A DNA stretch of 64,000 bases from Streptomyces sp. NBC_01775 (GCF_035917675.1 NZ_CP109104.1:2232001-2296000); one strand, 5' to 3'; positions 1 through 7,741 are shown, numbered from the stretch's first letter. Notes: a model not told the origin generated them from the sequence alone. Numbers and translations: made by a program.

Positions 1-747
1 GGTCTGGTGTCCACCGCCGCACACCCGGAGCGCGTTCCCCAGGGGCTGCTCAAGACCTTCAAGAACGACTTCAGCGAGGGCACGGGGCGCCTCCTGCCCG
101 AACTGCTCGGCACCAAGGGCCTCGGCACCGCCCGTACGGGACTGCGCGTGGCGGCCAAGGAGGGCGCCGGGGCGACCCGGTACGGAGCAGCCGCGGGCAA
201 GGAAGGCGCCGAGTCCGCCGCGAAGACCGGTGCGAAGGAGGCGGGGAAGGACTGGAGCGACCTGGCGAAGCCCACGGACCGGGTCGCGGAGAAGTCCATC
301 CACGCCGACTCGGTGGAGCCGGGCAGGGCGCAGGACTTCCTGGACGACCAGTTCCCCTGGATGCGGGACCTCAACAACCGCTGGGAGCCGGGCTACACCC
401 ACAACTGCCCGAACAACGTGGTCACCGTGGACCGGCGGCTGGACGGCCACGAGGTGTCCGCGGCCCCGCTGCACGGGGGCGGCGACATGCCCAACACCGC
501 GCTGCGCAGCGGTCACCCAGACGGCTTCAAGTACTACATGAACAGCTACGACGACATCGTCAAGGACATGAGCCAGCGGGGGCCGGACGCCCGTGGTGCG
601 ATCAGCATCCGCCGGGAGGACGGCACGGGGCATTTGTTCAATGTCATCAACACCCCGCACGGTGTGACCTTCCTCGACGGCCAAACCGGCACGCTCGCCA
701 GACTCGAACAAGACGTGATACGCATCGGGTACATGCCTTACAGATGA
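1..747 (+). CDS. Polymorphic toxin C-terminus, Tox-PL (papain-fold) domain, 5'-partial
   Basis: The frame is open to the left edge, so this is the 3' part of a longer gene; the first start codon in view is GTG at 7. Residues are numbered from that codon. An Ala/Gly/Lys-rich linker (about 40-100) precedes a domain from about 108 to 246. That domain has the spaced triad of papain-fold Tox-PL toxins: Cys134 in HNCPNNVV, His209 in GTGHLFNV and Asp224 in FLDGQTG. Family knowledge: such domains are the variable tips of secreted polymorphic toxins and act as cysteine proteases or glutamine deamidases. The TGA stop overlaps an ATG (744-747), and a predicted immunity gene follows. Delivery route and N-terminal domains are outside the window. 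The fold call is fairly secure; the substrate is unknown. Confidence 0.72.
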   Translation, partial: GLVSTAAHPERVPQGLLKTFKNDFSEGTGRLLPELLGTKGLGTARTGLRVAAKEGAGATRYGAAAGKEGAESAAKTGAKEAGKDWSDLAKPTDRVAEKSIHADSVEPGRAQDFLDDQFPWMRDLNNRWEPGYTHNCPNNVVTVDRRLDGHEVSAAPLHGGGDMPNTALRSGHPDGFKYYMNSYDDIVKDMSQRGPDARGAISIRREDGTGHLFNVINTPHGVTFLDGQTGTLARLEQDVIRIGYMPYR

Positions 748-842
748 CAGCGCCCACCTGTCATGAAGCAGATGACAGCATCCGCACGACACGAACGAAA
801 GCCGCACCCCGGCACACCACTCGCCCCCTCCTCCGGAAACAC

Positions 843-1142
843 ATGATGCTCACCTTCGAAGACGCTCTCGACGCCGCCCGCGCCTATTTGCGGACCTCGC
901 CGTACGAGGACCAGTTCACCCTCGTCATGCAGCCCGAGCTGTCCCGGGACTACGGCACCGCGTGGGGCGTCAGGTTCGACTCCCAGGAGCATCTGGACAC
1001 CGGTGACGAGATGAAGGCCCCGTTCACCCGCGTCGTCGTCGTGCCCAAGAACGGCGCGGCCCCGCACCTCCCGCCGACGCATCTCCCGGTGGCGGAGTAC
1101 GTCGCCCAGCTGGCCGCCCAGCAGCCGCCCGCCGGGGCCTGA
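843..1142 (+). CDS. Imm35/YrhB-type immunity protein
   Basis: A protein of about 99 residues beginning at tandem ATGs (843 or 846), with GGAAA just upstream. The reading frame also extends to an ATG at 744 that overlaps the toxin stop. That start would add 33 low-complexity residues, so I prefer the internal one, though coupling is possible. The core reads LTFEDALDAARAYLR, then VVVVPKNGAAPHLPPTHLP and VAEYVAQLA. This matches the compact alpha+beta YrhB/Imm35 pattern (family recalled, not searched). Members of that family usually sit directly after Tox-PL toxins and are thought to neutralise them, which fits this position. Cytoplasmic; no signal peptide. Confidence 0.66.
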   Translation: MMLTFEDALDAARAYLRTSPYEDQFTLVMQPELSRDYGTAWGVRFDSQEHLDTGDEMKAPFTRVVVVPKNGAAPHLPPTHLPVAEYVAQLAAQQPPAGA

Positions 1143-1146
1143 CGCC

Positions 1147-2484
1147 GTGGGCGACGGTCCCGTGACCGATGACCCCCGTCGGCGCGCTTCCGCCTGGCTG
1201 CGCTCCACCTACGGTGCCCTGGTCGAGCTGACTCGCGACGAGCCCGTCGCGGAGGACGTCGGCACGTGGCTGTTCGCCTGTCGCTCGGTGAAACAGCCGG
1301 GGTACCCCGCCACCCCGATGCTCGCGGCGTCCGTCGCCGTGCCCAAGGACGGCGCCGCGCCGTTCCACCCGGCCGCGCACGACCTCTGGGGCGACCTGGC
1401 GGAATTCGGCCGTACCCGTACCCCGCGTCCGGCGGATGAGCAGGCCCGGAGGCTCAACTCCCGCGGCTGCGTCGTCGCGGTCGGCGGGGGCCTCGCCGGC
1501 ACCCCCGCCATGCCCCTGCCCTGGACCCCCGCGCATGAGGCACCGGGCTGGTGGGACCTGCTGCTGCGCAGGTACTTCGCCGGTGCCGAGCAGCTCACCT
1601 GTCGGGACTGGGACGAGGTGATCCGGGCGACGCGGGAGACCGGGCCGGGCACCCGGGGCGTGGTGTGGATCCGGCGCGAGGCCGACGGCGTCGAGGTGTC
1701 GGGGCACCTCGTCCATGTCCACCAGGACCGGAACGGGGGCCAGGTCGTCTTCCTCGACGGCATGACCGGCGGCCTGGCGCAACTGGAGACGCGCGGCCTC
1801 CTGAGCCTGACCTACGCACGCCTGCGGCCGGGCGACGAGGCCCCGCACCCGTCCCCTCCCACACCTCCGTGGCGCCGTGCGGCGGCCGGCTTCACCAGCG
1901 CGGTCGTCAAGGCCGAGACCTGGCTGGCACACACCTACGAGGAACCGCTGGAGCTGGTCGAGCCGAGTCCCGCCGACGAGCTGAAGCGCGGATGGCTGTT
2001 CGCCTGCAACACCACGGCGTATGTGGAGCACGGCGAGTGGTCGCGCGGCATGCTCGACGCGGCCTTGGTCGTACCCAAGGACGAGACGCCCCCCTTCGGC
2101 CTGCCCAACTCCCTGCCCTGGGCCTGGCTCGACGCCTGGGACGAGGGCGCCGAGCCCGGCAGCGGCACGCTCACACATCCGCCTCGCCCCGGAACCGCCG
2201 CATGGCTCCCCGCCACCATGAAGGAGCTCGGCGGCATGCGCTCGGTCTCCGCACACCACGATCTCGGGGAGCTGATGGACGAGCTCGCCACTCTGCCCCC
2301 GGAAGCGCGCGCCCTGATCTGGGTGCGCCGCAAGGACTCCAGGGGCCGGGAGTCCGTGGGCCTGGTGCTGAACGCCTTCCGTACGCCCGAGGGCAGGACA
2401 GCGCTCGTCGACGGCTCGTCCGCTCCCGTCACCGACCTCAACGCCCTCGCGGCCAGCGGCTTCCGGCTGATCCGGTACCGGTGA
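1147..2484 (+). CDS. Tandem fusion of Imm35-like units and degenerate Tox-PL units
   Basis: 445 residues from GTG 1147 (GTG 1162 is possible), 4 bases after the Imm35 stop. Two repeats are visible. Imm35-like units lie at about 12-88 and 250-335, sharing WLFAC and VPKD.APPF. Each is followed by a segment resembling the toxin C-terminus (about 100-228 and 340-445), sharing WIRRE or WVRRK, FLDG or LVDG and a closing LIRYR-like strand. In the first copy the toxin NCPNNVV becomes NSRGCVV, so the aligned catalytic Cys is Ser105, while His187 and Asp204 remain. In the second copy the Cys region is lost and the His position is Leu406; Asp422 remains. My inference is an accessory immunity or decoy protein built from dead toxin folds. 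A displaced, expanded toxin cassette is the alternative. Confidence 0.6.
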   Translation: MGDGPVTDDPRRRASAWLRSTYGALVELTRDEPVAEDVGTWLFACRSVKQPGYPATPMLAASVAVPKDGAAPFHPAAHDLWGDLAEFGRTRTPRPADEQARRLNSRGCVVAVGGGLAGTPAMPLPWTPAHEAPGWWDLLLRRYFAGAEQLTCRDWDEVIRATRETGPGTRGVVWIRREADGVEVSGHLVHVHQDRNGGQVVFLDGMTGGLAQLETRGLLSLTYARLRPGDEAPHPSPPTPPWRRAAAGFTSAVVKAETWLAHTYEEPLELVEPSPADELKRGWLFACNTTAYVEHGEWSRGMLDAALVVPKDETPPFGLPNSLPWAWLDAWDEGAEPGSGTLTHPPRPGTAAWLPATMKELGGMRSVSAHHDLGELMDELATLPPEARALIWVRRKDSRGRESVGLVLNAFRTPEGRTALVDGSSAPVTDLNALAASGFRLIRYR

Positions 2485-2573
2485 CCCGGTAGCCCCGGCC
2501 CCCTCCGGGATGACGGCGATCGGCGTGTGGGCCGGGCGCTACTCGCCGCCGGCCCGTGCCGCAGTACGCCCCG

Positions 2574-2613
2574 TTCGAGGAGCGTCTCCCGGTTTCGAGG
2601 AGCGTCTCCCGGT
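2574..2613. repeat. Perfect 20-bp tandem duplication
   Basis: The unit TTCGAGGAGCGTCTCCCGGT occurs twice head to tail (2574-2593 and 2594-2613). Each unit contains the small dyad GGAG-CGT-CTCC. It lies in the 382-base gap 2485-2866, in which I see no other convincing gene. A minus-strand reading frame entering from about 2776 looks mildly coding and is shifted by this 20-base duplication, so a small decayed gene is possible but unproven. Confidence 0.7.
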
Positions 2614-2866
2614 GCGGCGCGAGCGCGGCGCCGCGGCGATCCCGGAGCCACTGGCGCACGGACACCCGGCCGTCGCCCGGAGCTGTCGTGTGCCGCTCCA
2701 GTGCGGCGAGAACCCCATCGGCCCAGGCCAGAAGGGACGGACGCCACGTGGGGAGGGGTACAGACACCTGGCCCATGCTGCCCGAGCTGCCCGAGCCGCC
2801 CGCCGGGTGCCGAGTGCTATCTGTCCCGGAACCTCATGGGGGCGGGAGACGGGACGGTGGGCGTAC

Positions 2867-3487
2867 ATGGATCATGGAGTGATGACCGCGCCGTACCCGC
2901 CGCATCAGCCCCCACCGCATCAACCCCAACAACAGCAGCAACATCCCCAGCAGCCACCGCCGACTCCCTACTCCCCGCCCCATGTGTACGGGCAGCCACA
3001 CGGATATCAGGGCCATCAGGGACATCAGATGCCACCGGCATCCCGGCCGCCGTTGGACGAGGTGGGGGACTTCCGCAGAGGAGTCGCCGCGCTGGCGGAC
3101 GGAGCCCTGACCGTGTGGTGCGGCCTCGCCGTCGCCCAACTGGTGGCGGCCGATGCCAAGGTCGGCCCGTGGTGGGGCACCGTTGCCATCGCCGCCCTCG
3201 GCGCGTCCTTCGTCAACCACGTCCTGCTGAGCCTGTTGATACGGGGCAGCGTCGCCAAGTTCCTGACCGGGCTGCGGGTGGTACGCGACCCCGATGATGA
3301 CCGGATGCCGGTCGGCGGGTTCCGGCGGCCCGGATTCTGGCGGACGGTCGGGCGCTGGGCGGACGGGCTGCTCTATTTGGTCAAACAGCCGTTCCTCGCC
3401 CTCGTGGGAGGCGAGTGGGAGGTCGCCGAGGACAAGTTGGGCATCCTTCTCATCAGGCGCCGCGAGCTGGTGGCGGCGGGACGGTAG
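2867..3487 (+). CDS. RDD-family membrane protein with Pro/Gln-rich N-terminus
   Basis: About 206 residues from ATG 2867 (ATG 2882 is equally possible). Residues 1-60 are proline-, glutamine- and histidine-rich, with runs of Q and repeated GHQ. The conserved part begins at LDEVGDFRRGVAALADGALT, which fits the RDD signature (Arg-Asp near the first membrane helix). Two hydrophobic helices follow (about WCGLAVAQLVAAD and VAIAALGASFVNHVLLSLLI), then the GLRVV motif and a last hydrophobic stretch near LLYLVKQPFLALV. RDD proteins are small integral membrane proteins with poorly known roles, some linked to ion exchange. No partner gene is evident. The family is clear, the function is not. Confidence 0.75.
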   Translation: MDHGVMTAPYPPHQPPPHQPQQQQQHPQQPPPTPYSPPHVYGQPHGYQGHQGHQMPPASRPPLDEVGDFRRGVAALADGALTVWCGLAVAQLVAADAKVGPWWGTVAIAALGASFVNHVLLSLLIRGSVAKFLTGLRVVRDPDDDRMPVGGFRRPGFWRTVGRWADGLLYLVKQPFLALVGGEWEVAEDKLGILLIRRRELVAAGR

Positions 3488-3493
3488 GAAGCG

Positions 3494-3540
3494 CGACGGT
3501 GGGAGGCGGGACGAGAGGAAGCCGACGGTGGGAGGCGGGA
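3494..3540. repeat. 18-bp direct repeat before the zinc-ribbon gene
   Basis: CGACGGTGGGAGGCGGGA occurs at 3494-3511 and again at 3523-3540. The second copy carries the ribosome-binding site (GGGAGG) and the first base of the ATG at 3540. Confidence 0.7.
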
Positions 3541-4166
3541 TGAAAACGGAGCAGAGCGGCAGCGGCAACGACACCGGCGAGCCCCTGCGGCACCGTGACC
3601 GCGGGCGGTGGCTGGCCGGGTTCGCGGGGCGGATTCTGGTGGTGTGCGCGGGGTGCGGGGGCCGCGCCGTGGTCGTTCCGAGGCCCGGCCTCCCTCCGCT
3701 CAAGTACTTCACCGAACTGATGGTCCGGCCGCGCCGATTGGTGTGCGCGGGGTGCGGAGCCGTCGCCGAGTGGGAGGCGGACATGCGGGGTGGGGGGCTG
3801 GTCGGGGCCGTACTCGGCGGCACCGAGGAACCCTTCTTCCGCCGCCCCCTGTGGCTCCAGACCCGCTGCGCCGGGCACATCCTGTGGGCCTACAACGAGG
3901 AGCACATCGAGGAACTGGCCGCCTATGCCGGGGCGACACTGCGGGAGCACGACGCGAGTCCGACCCGGTCGATGATCGTGCGGCTGCCCGCGTGGATGAA
4001 GACCGCCGCCCATCGCACCGAGGTCCTGGCCGGGCTGGAGCGGCTGCGGGAGTTGGCCCCGCTTGCGGCGCCCGAGGACCGCTCGGACGCCGCCCACCCC
4101 CGCGGCGACCGCCCCCGCCACCACGGAAGCCTGTACTTCAGGGGCGGCCCGTACGAGGTCGAATGA
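3540..4166 (+). CDS. Zinc-ribbon-like cytoplasmic protein of unknown function
   Basis: 208 residues from ATG 3540, preceded by GGGAGGCGGG; the longer upstream frame overlaps the RDD gene and is discarded. Two CxGC knuckles are visible, CAGCGG near residue 36 and CAGCGA near residue 68, which together can bind one zinc. The middle has LWLQTRCAGHILWAYNEEHIEELAAYAGATLREH, followed by an amphipathic helical segment and a polar C-terminus with RGDRPRHHG. I recognise this as a streptomycete hypothetical protein that may use the zinc site for nucleic acid or protein contact. It has no membrane segment. It lies 52 bases after the RDD gene on the same strand. Function not assigned. Confidence 0.62.
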   Translation: MKTEQSGSGNDTGEPLRHRDRGRWLAGFAGRILVVCAGCGGRAVVVPRPGLPPLKYFTELMVRPRRLVCAGCGAVAEWEADMRGGGLVGAVLGGTEEPFFRRPLWLQTRCAGHILWAYNEEHIEELAAYAGATLREHDASPTRSMIVRLPAWMKTAAHRTEVLAGLERLRELAPLAAPEDRSDAAHPRGDRPRHHGSLYFRGGPYEVE

Positions 4167-4185
4167 CGGGGCCGCCGCCGGCCTC

Positions 4186-4308
4186 CCCGTACGCCTCGGC
4201 GCGACGGCCCCGTACGCCTCGGTGCGCCGTCCCCGTACGCCTCAGCGCATCGCCCCCGGACGCCTCTCGACGCGCCGGCCCCGTACACCTCAGCGCGTCC
4301 GCACCGGC
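4186..4308. repeat. Imperfect tandem repeats around CCGTACGCCTC
   Basis: About five imperfect units of roughly 24-28 bases, each carrying CGTACGCCTC or a close variant, lie between the convergent ends of the zinc-ribbon gene and the lipase gene. They run into the last codons of the lipase (stop at 4290). No hairpin terminator stands out. Confidence 0.55.
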
Positions 4309-5582
4309 AGGTGCCGGGCGAAGAACCCGTGTACGTGGCGGCGTACGACGGGCACCGAGGTGGCCGGGGCGACCGGGCCGACCAGGCTGTCGCGGGCGTC
4401 CGCGCTCATCAGCCCCTCGGCCTGCAACTGGGGGGCGAAGGCCGCGTAGTCGGTGAAGATCCAGTGCATGGCGTCGTCGACGCGCCGTCGGCGGGTGTTC
4501 CCGTGCGGGTGGGCGAGCATGACCTTCCAGGAGCGAAGCAACGCCTCCCGGTCCTCCTGCTTGCCGTCGAAGCCCTCGCTCTCCACCAGGAGCAGCGGAC
4601 GGTCCGTGCCGTGGCGGGCGACCGGGAACAGCTCGCCCAGCTCGCCGGGCGTGCGCGGCGTGTGGTCCAGGTAGCCCTCCAGGTTGACCGCCGCGTGGAC
4701 GCGGCGGTCCTCGTACAGCGTCCCGGCCGCCGCCGTACCGCCCGCCGAGTGGCCGTAGACGCCGACGCGCCGCAGGTCCAGCACCTGCGCGAGGTGCTCG
4801 GGGACGGGGCGGCCCGCCGCGTCGGGGTTCCGTCCCGAGGCGAGCTCCGCCAACGCGTCCAGAACGAAGCGGAGGTCCGCGATCCGTGTCTCGATCACCG
4901 TCTGGAAGAGCGCGCCGTCCGCCCGGGGGTCGCCGCGGAAGACCGTCTCGCGGACCTTCTCGTCGCGGTACGCCGTCGTGACGGGGAACTCCACCTCGCT
5001 GCCGTCGCCGGGGTGATCGACGGTCACCACGATGTAGCCGTGGGCGGCCAGTTCCTCGGCGAGCCCCGTGCCGAGGCCGCGCGGGTCGCCGCCCCCGGGG
5101 CTGTAGAGCAGAACGGGGCGGCGGGCGCCGGTTTCCGCGGGGGCGTTCGGGTGCGCGTGAGTGGCGATGCCCGCCCAATCGACGCCCTCGGCGGGCAGTC
5201 CGTGCAGGTGGACGTCGATCTGGACGAACGACGCCGCCGCGCCTTGTGTCATGTACGGAGCCGTGGGGGCTGCCGGAGCCGTGGCGACTGCCGGAGCCGT
5301 GGGGGCCGTCTCCGCGCCGTGGGTGGCGCGGGCCGGGTAGAAGACGGAGGCCATCACCTCCCGAACCGGATACGGGTCCAGCGGGTCACGCCGCGCGCGG
5401 TCGACCAGATACAGCGTGGTGACGCCGATCGCGTGCGGCCCCGTCGGCTTCGGCAGCCGTGGCCGTACGGCGTTGCCACGGCCGTCCACGGCTCCCGCCA
5501 CCCCGGCTCCACCGGCCCCGCCCGCGAGCAGCATCGCCGCCCCCACCGTGGCCGCACCGGTGACACTCCGCCGTGAAATCAT
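4290..5582 (-). CDS. Secreted alpha/beta-hydrolase (PAF-acetylhydrolase/chlorophyllase-like lipase)
   Basis: 430 residues from the ATG at 5582, preceded on the minus strand by GGGGGAG. The N-terminus has a twin-arginine-like signal (SRRSVTG, then a long Ala/Gly hydrophobic core), so export is expected. The hydrolase core includes VLLYSPGGGDPRG (oxyanion region), IVVTVDHPGDG, and the nucleophile elbow VYGHSAGGTAA. Asp and His candidates lie in LVESEGFDG and near DAMHWIFTDYAAF. Length and order fit PAF-acetylhydrolase/dienelactone-hydrolase-like lipases of actinomycetes. An internal Ala/Pro/Thr-repeat insertion (about 95-120) is probably a surface loop. It is transcribed away from the ArsR-type gene, so a shared control region is likely. 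Confidence 0.8.
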   Translation of the reverse strand: MISRRSVTGAATVGAAMLLAGGAGGAGVAGAVDGRGNAVRPRLPKPTGPHAIGVTTLYLVDRARRDPLDPYPVREVMASVFYPARATHGAETAPTAPAVATAPAAPTAPYMTQGAAASFVQIDVHLHGLPAEGVDWAGIATHAHPNAPAETGARRPVLLYSPGGGDPRGLGTGLAEELAAHGYIVVTVDHPGDGSEVEFPVTTAYRDEKVRETVFRGDPRADGALFQTVIETRIADLRFVLDALAELASGRNPDAAGRPVPEHLAQVLDLRRVGVYGHSAGGTAAAGTLYEDRRVHAAVNLEGYLDHTPRTPGELGELFPVARHGTDRPLLLVESEGFDGKQEDREALLRSWKVMLAHPHGNTRRRRVDDAMHWIFTDYAAFAPQLQAEGLMSADARDSLVGPVAPATSVPVVRRHVHGFFARHLPVRTR

Positions 5583-5710
5583 GGCACTCCCCCATCTCTC
5601 GTCTCTCCACAGCGCTTTCCGCAGCTCTGTGACCTTGAGGGTGGGGCGAGGGCCGGGGCCACGGCGAAGGTTTAGGCCCCAGCCGAAACGATGGCGCGGT
5701 GGCTCGGTGG

Positions 5711-5761
5711 TGAGTGCGGCGCCGTGATGAGTGCGGCGCCGTGATGAGTGCGGCGACGAGA
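5711..5761. repeat. Three tandem 17-bp units in the divergent control region
   Basis: TGAGTGCGGCGCCGTGA occurs at 5711-5727 and 5728-5744, with a variant third copy at 5745-5761, ending 11 bases before the GTG start of the ArsR-type regulator. Such iterated sites next to a regulator start may be operator copies, but slippage could also produce them. Confidence 0.6.
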
Positions 5762-5772
5762 GGGGGACGGCG

Positions 5773-6813
5773 GTGATCCGGATACGCTTCACGGCCGCCG
5801 GTCTGGCCCGTACCCGCTTCGCGCCCCGCCCGGCTCCCCTCCAGGAGCTGAACACGGCGCTGTTGACGATGTCCCGACCCCATGGAGACGTGCTCTTCAG
5901 CCGCTGGCGGCAGCGGGTGCTCCGTGCCCTCCCCGCCGCCGTGCTGCCGCTGCGCGACCTGGTTCCGGCGGCGGAAGCCCCCGCGTTCCTGGACGAGTTC
6001 AGCGACGATCTGAAGGAGGGGCTGCACAGCGTGCGGACCTCCCGCCCGGAGACGGTGCGCGCCGAGATCGAGCGCGTGTACGCCGGACACCCGGCCCCGG
6101 CACCGTCCTGGCTGCGCGCGCTGCACCAGGGCGAGGCAGAGGCGTGGCAGCCGCTGGTGCGCGCGCAGCGGGCGGCGTTCGAGACGGTCGTACGGCCCGT
6201 ATGGGCACAGGTGCAGGACCTGCACCAGGCGGAGTTCGCCCGCCACGCGCTGACCGTCGCCGAGCACGGCATCGGCGCCGCGCTCACCCGGCTCCTCCCG
6301 GGCAGCACGCTGCACGAGGGGGTGTGGACGATCGAGGCCCCGGTGGACCGGGACATCGCCCTGGACGGGCGGGGCGCGGTGCTCGTGCCCACCTTCCACT
6401 GGACGGGACACCCTCTCGTCGCCGACCGGCAGGGCCACCCCCTGCACCTGACGTATCCGGCAGGCACCGGCCTGCCCCTCGTCCCGGACGGGCCCGGCGG
6501 GCCCCTCACTCCGGACGGGCGCAGCACGGCGGGCGGGCGCAGCACGGCGGGCGGGCCCGGCCCGGCGGAGGGCGCGCTGGCCGGCGTGCTCGGGCGGACC
6601 CGCCTCAACGCGCTCCTCGCCCTGACCGCCGAGCACACGACGAGCGAGCTGGCCCGCCGCCTGCGCGTCAGCAACGCCACCGCGTCCGCCCACGCGACCG
6701 CGCTGCGTGGCGCGGGCCTCATCACCACGGCCCGCGCGGGCCGCGCCGTCCTGCACCGGCGCACGGCGCTGGGAGACTTGCTGGTCCAAAGGGGCACCAT
6801 CCACCCCGGTTGA
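5773..6813 (+). CDS. ArsR-type winged-helix transcriptional regulator with long N-terminal domain
   Basis: 346 residues from GTG 5773, preceded by AGGGGG. Residues 1-255 form a largely alpha-helical region with the VIRIRFTAAGLARTRFAPRP opening common in streptomycete regulators of this type. The C-terminal 80 residues hold the winged helix: RTRLNALLALTAEHTTSELARRLRVSNATASAHATALRGAGLI, where SNATASAHATALR is the recognition helix. Between them is a Gly-rich linker with an in-frame duplicated GRSTAG. No metal-binding ELCVCDL motif is seen, so sensing probably uses the N-terminal domain. It is divergent from the secreted lipase and may control it or itself. Target and ligand unknown. Confidence 0.75.
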   Translation: MIRIRFTAAGLARTRFAPRPAPLQELNTALLTMSRPHGDVLFSRWRQRVLRALPAAVLPLRDLVPAAEAPAFLDEFSDDLKEGLHSVRTSRPETVRAEIERVYAGHPAPAPSWLRALHQGEAEAWQPLVRAQRAAFETVVRPVWAQVQDLHQAEFARHALTVAEHGIGAALTRLLPGSTLHEGVWTIEAPVDRDIALDGRGAVLVPTFHWTGHPLVADRQGHPLHLTYPAGTGLPLVPDGPGGPLTPDGRSTAGGRSTAGGPGPAEGALAGVLGRTRLNALLALTAEHTTSELARRLRVSNATASAHATALRGAGLITTARAGRAVLHRRTALGDLLVQRGTIHPG

Positions 6814-6833
6814 GCCGAAGGGCACGGGTGGCC

Positions 6834-6887
6834 CGCCAGGAACGAGCGGCCCGCCTGGAACGAGCGGCTCGCCAGGAACGAGCGGGA
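6834..6887. repeat. Three tandem 18-bp units (CGCCAGGAACGAGCGG..)
   Basis: Three near-identical 18-base units (6834-6851, 6852-6869, 6870-6887) fill the gap between the regulator stop and the next gene. The last unit supplies the purine-rich ribosome-binding region. Confidence 0.65.
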
Positions 6888-6898
6888 GGGAAGCTGCG

Positions 6899-7435
6899 AT
6901 GGGCGGGCCGTCGGTGGGGCTGTGGCTGCCGGAGGAGCGGAGCGCGCTCGACGCCGTGCCATGGCTGGAGGACTTCTGCGGGATACGGCCCGAGGGCGAT
7001 GGCTCCGGCGCGTTCGACTTCTCCGTCCTGCGCACCGCTTCCCTCGACCGGGCCGGCCTTCCCCGCCTGCGCGGCCCGGAGGAAGCCGCCGTCGGACCGT
7101 TCCACCTCGGCCCGGAGTCCCTGGAGGACGAGCGCGCGTGCGGCTTCCCCGGACTCGGCCGTCCGCCGGCCGTCGAACTGGCCCTGCTCGCCTACAGCTC
7201 GGGCCCGGACAACCACCTGCTGCTCGGGCACCTCGCCCTCTTCCTCGGCGAACACTTCGACGCCCTGATCGACTTCGGCGGCCTGCTCAGCCCCCTGCCA
7301 CGATCCCCCCTCCCGGGCCGGCTCCTGGAAATGCCCTACGCCATGGAGGACGGCACCCCCGGCTACAGCCATGTCGCGGACCGCGTGTTCCTGAGAGCGT
7401 GGCTCGGCCACGAAGGCTTCCGGATGGTCAAGTAG
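6899..7435 (+). CDS. DUF6368-like protein of unknown function
   Basis: 178 residues from ATG 6899, with GGAGGG eight bases upstream. The sequence opens MGGPSVGLWLPE and continues with aromatic and acidic segments (LEDFCGIRPEGDGSGAFDFSV, LLAYSSGPDNHLLLGHLALFLGEHF, DRVFLRAWLGHEGFRMVK). The closing FLRAWLGHEGFRMVK and the GLWLPE opening resemble a streptomycete family I recall as DUF6368; this was not confirmed by search. There is no signal peptide or membrane segment. It follows the ArsR-type regulator across the small repeat cluster and may be co-transcribed. Proteins of this type are often encoded as single accessory genes. No activity can be assigned. Confidence 0.55.
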   Translation: MGGPSVGLWLPEERSALDAVPWLEDFCGIRPEGDGSGAFDFSVLRTASLDRAGLPRLRGPEEAAVGPFHLGPESLEDERACGFPGLGRPPAVELALLAYSSGPDNHLLLGHLALFLGEHFDALIDFGGLLSPLPRSPLPGRLLEMPYAMEDGTPGYSHVADRVFLRAWLGHEGFRMVK

Positions 7436-7513
7436 CAGGAGGGGCCGCGGCCGGCTGCCTTCGCGCGGTGACCGCAGCCGGTCCGCCACCGGGCGGCAAA
7501 GCCCGTCGGTCCG

Positions 7514-7741
7514 CTACCGGACGAAGGTGACCTTCGCGCCGTCCTTGGTCACCCCGGCGGGGCACTCCCCGGAGACGTTCCGGAGCTGGCTCATGGCCCG
7601 CTCGGCGGCCTCGGGGCTGCGGTAGTCGACGACGCGTGCGGTGACGTCGCCCGTGCTGCTCTCTTTCAGCGTCCGCTCGACCGCGAGCCGGGGCTTGCCG
7701 ATGGCGCGGTTCGTCCGGTCGATGAAGGACTGGGGACAGCC
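7514..7741 (-). pseudogene. Remnant of a sensor-domain (PknH-type) lipoprotein
   Basis: A minus-strand frame of 75 codons ends at TAG (7514-7516) and reads QSFIDRTNRAIGKPRLAVER, TARVVDYRSPEAAERAMSQL and ECPAGVTKDGAKVTFVR. This resembles the C-terminal part of PknH_C/sensor-domain lipoproteins (family recalled, not searched). It has no usable start codon, and an in-frame TGA lies just upstream (7742-7744). The region further upstream reads on only in other frames and runs into the next plus-strand gene. I call it a 3' gene fragment. It occupies the otherwise empty stretch 7436-7800. Confidence 0.45.

Noticed and set aside
1024..2259. Long minus-strand open frame across the immunity/dead-toxin fusion
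   Set aside because: It is Arg/Pro/Gly-rich without domain features, opposite a plus-strand gene with clear repeats and codon bias. It is a high-GC shadow.
4186..4308. CCGTACGCCTC repeats as a possible array or origin iterons
   Set aside because: Units are irregular, lie between gene ends, and no replication or cas gene is near.
5583..6962. Upstream extension of the lipase frame on the minus strand
   Set aside because: The frame stays open through the divergent regulator, but the signal peptide and ribosome-binding site fix the start at 5582.
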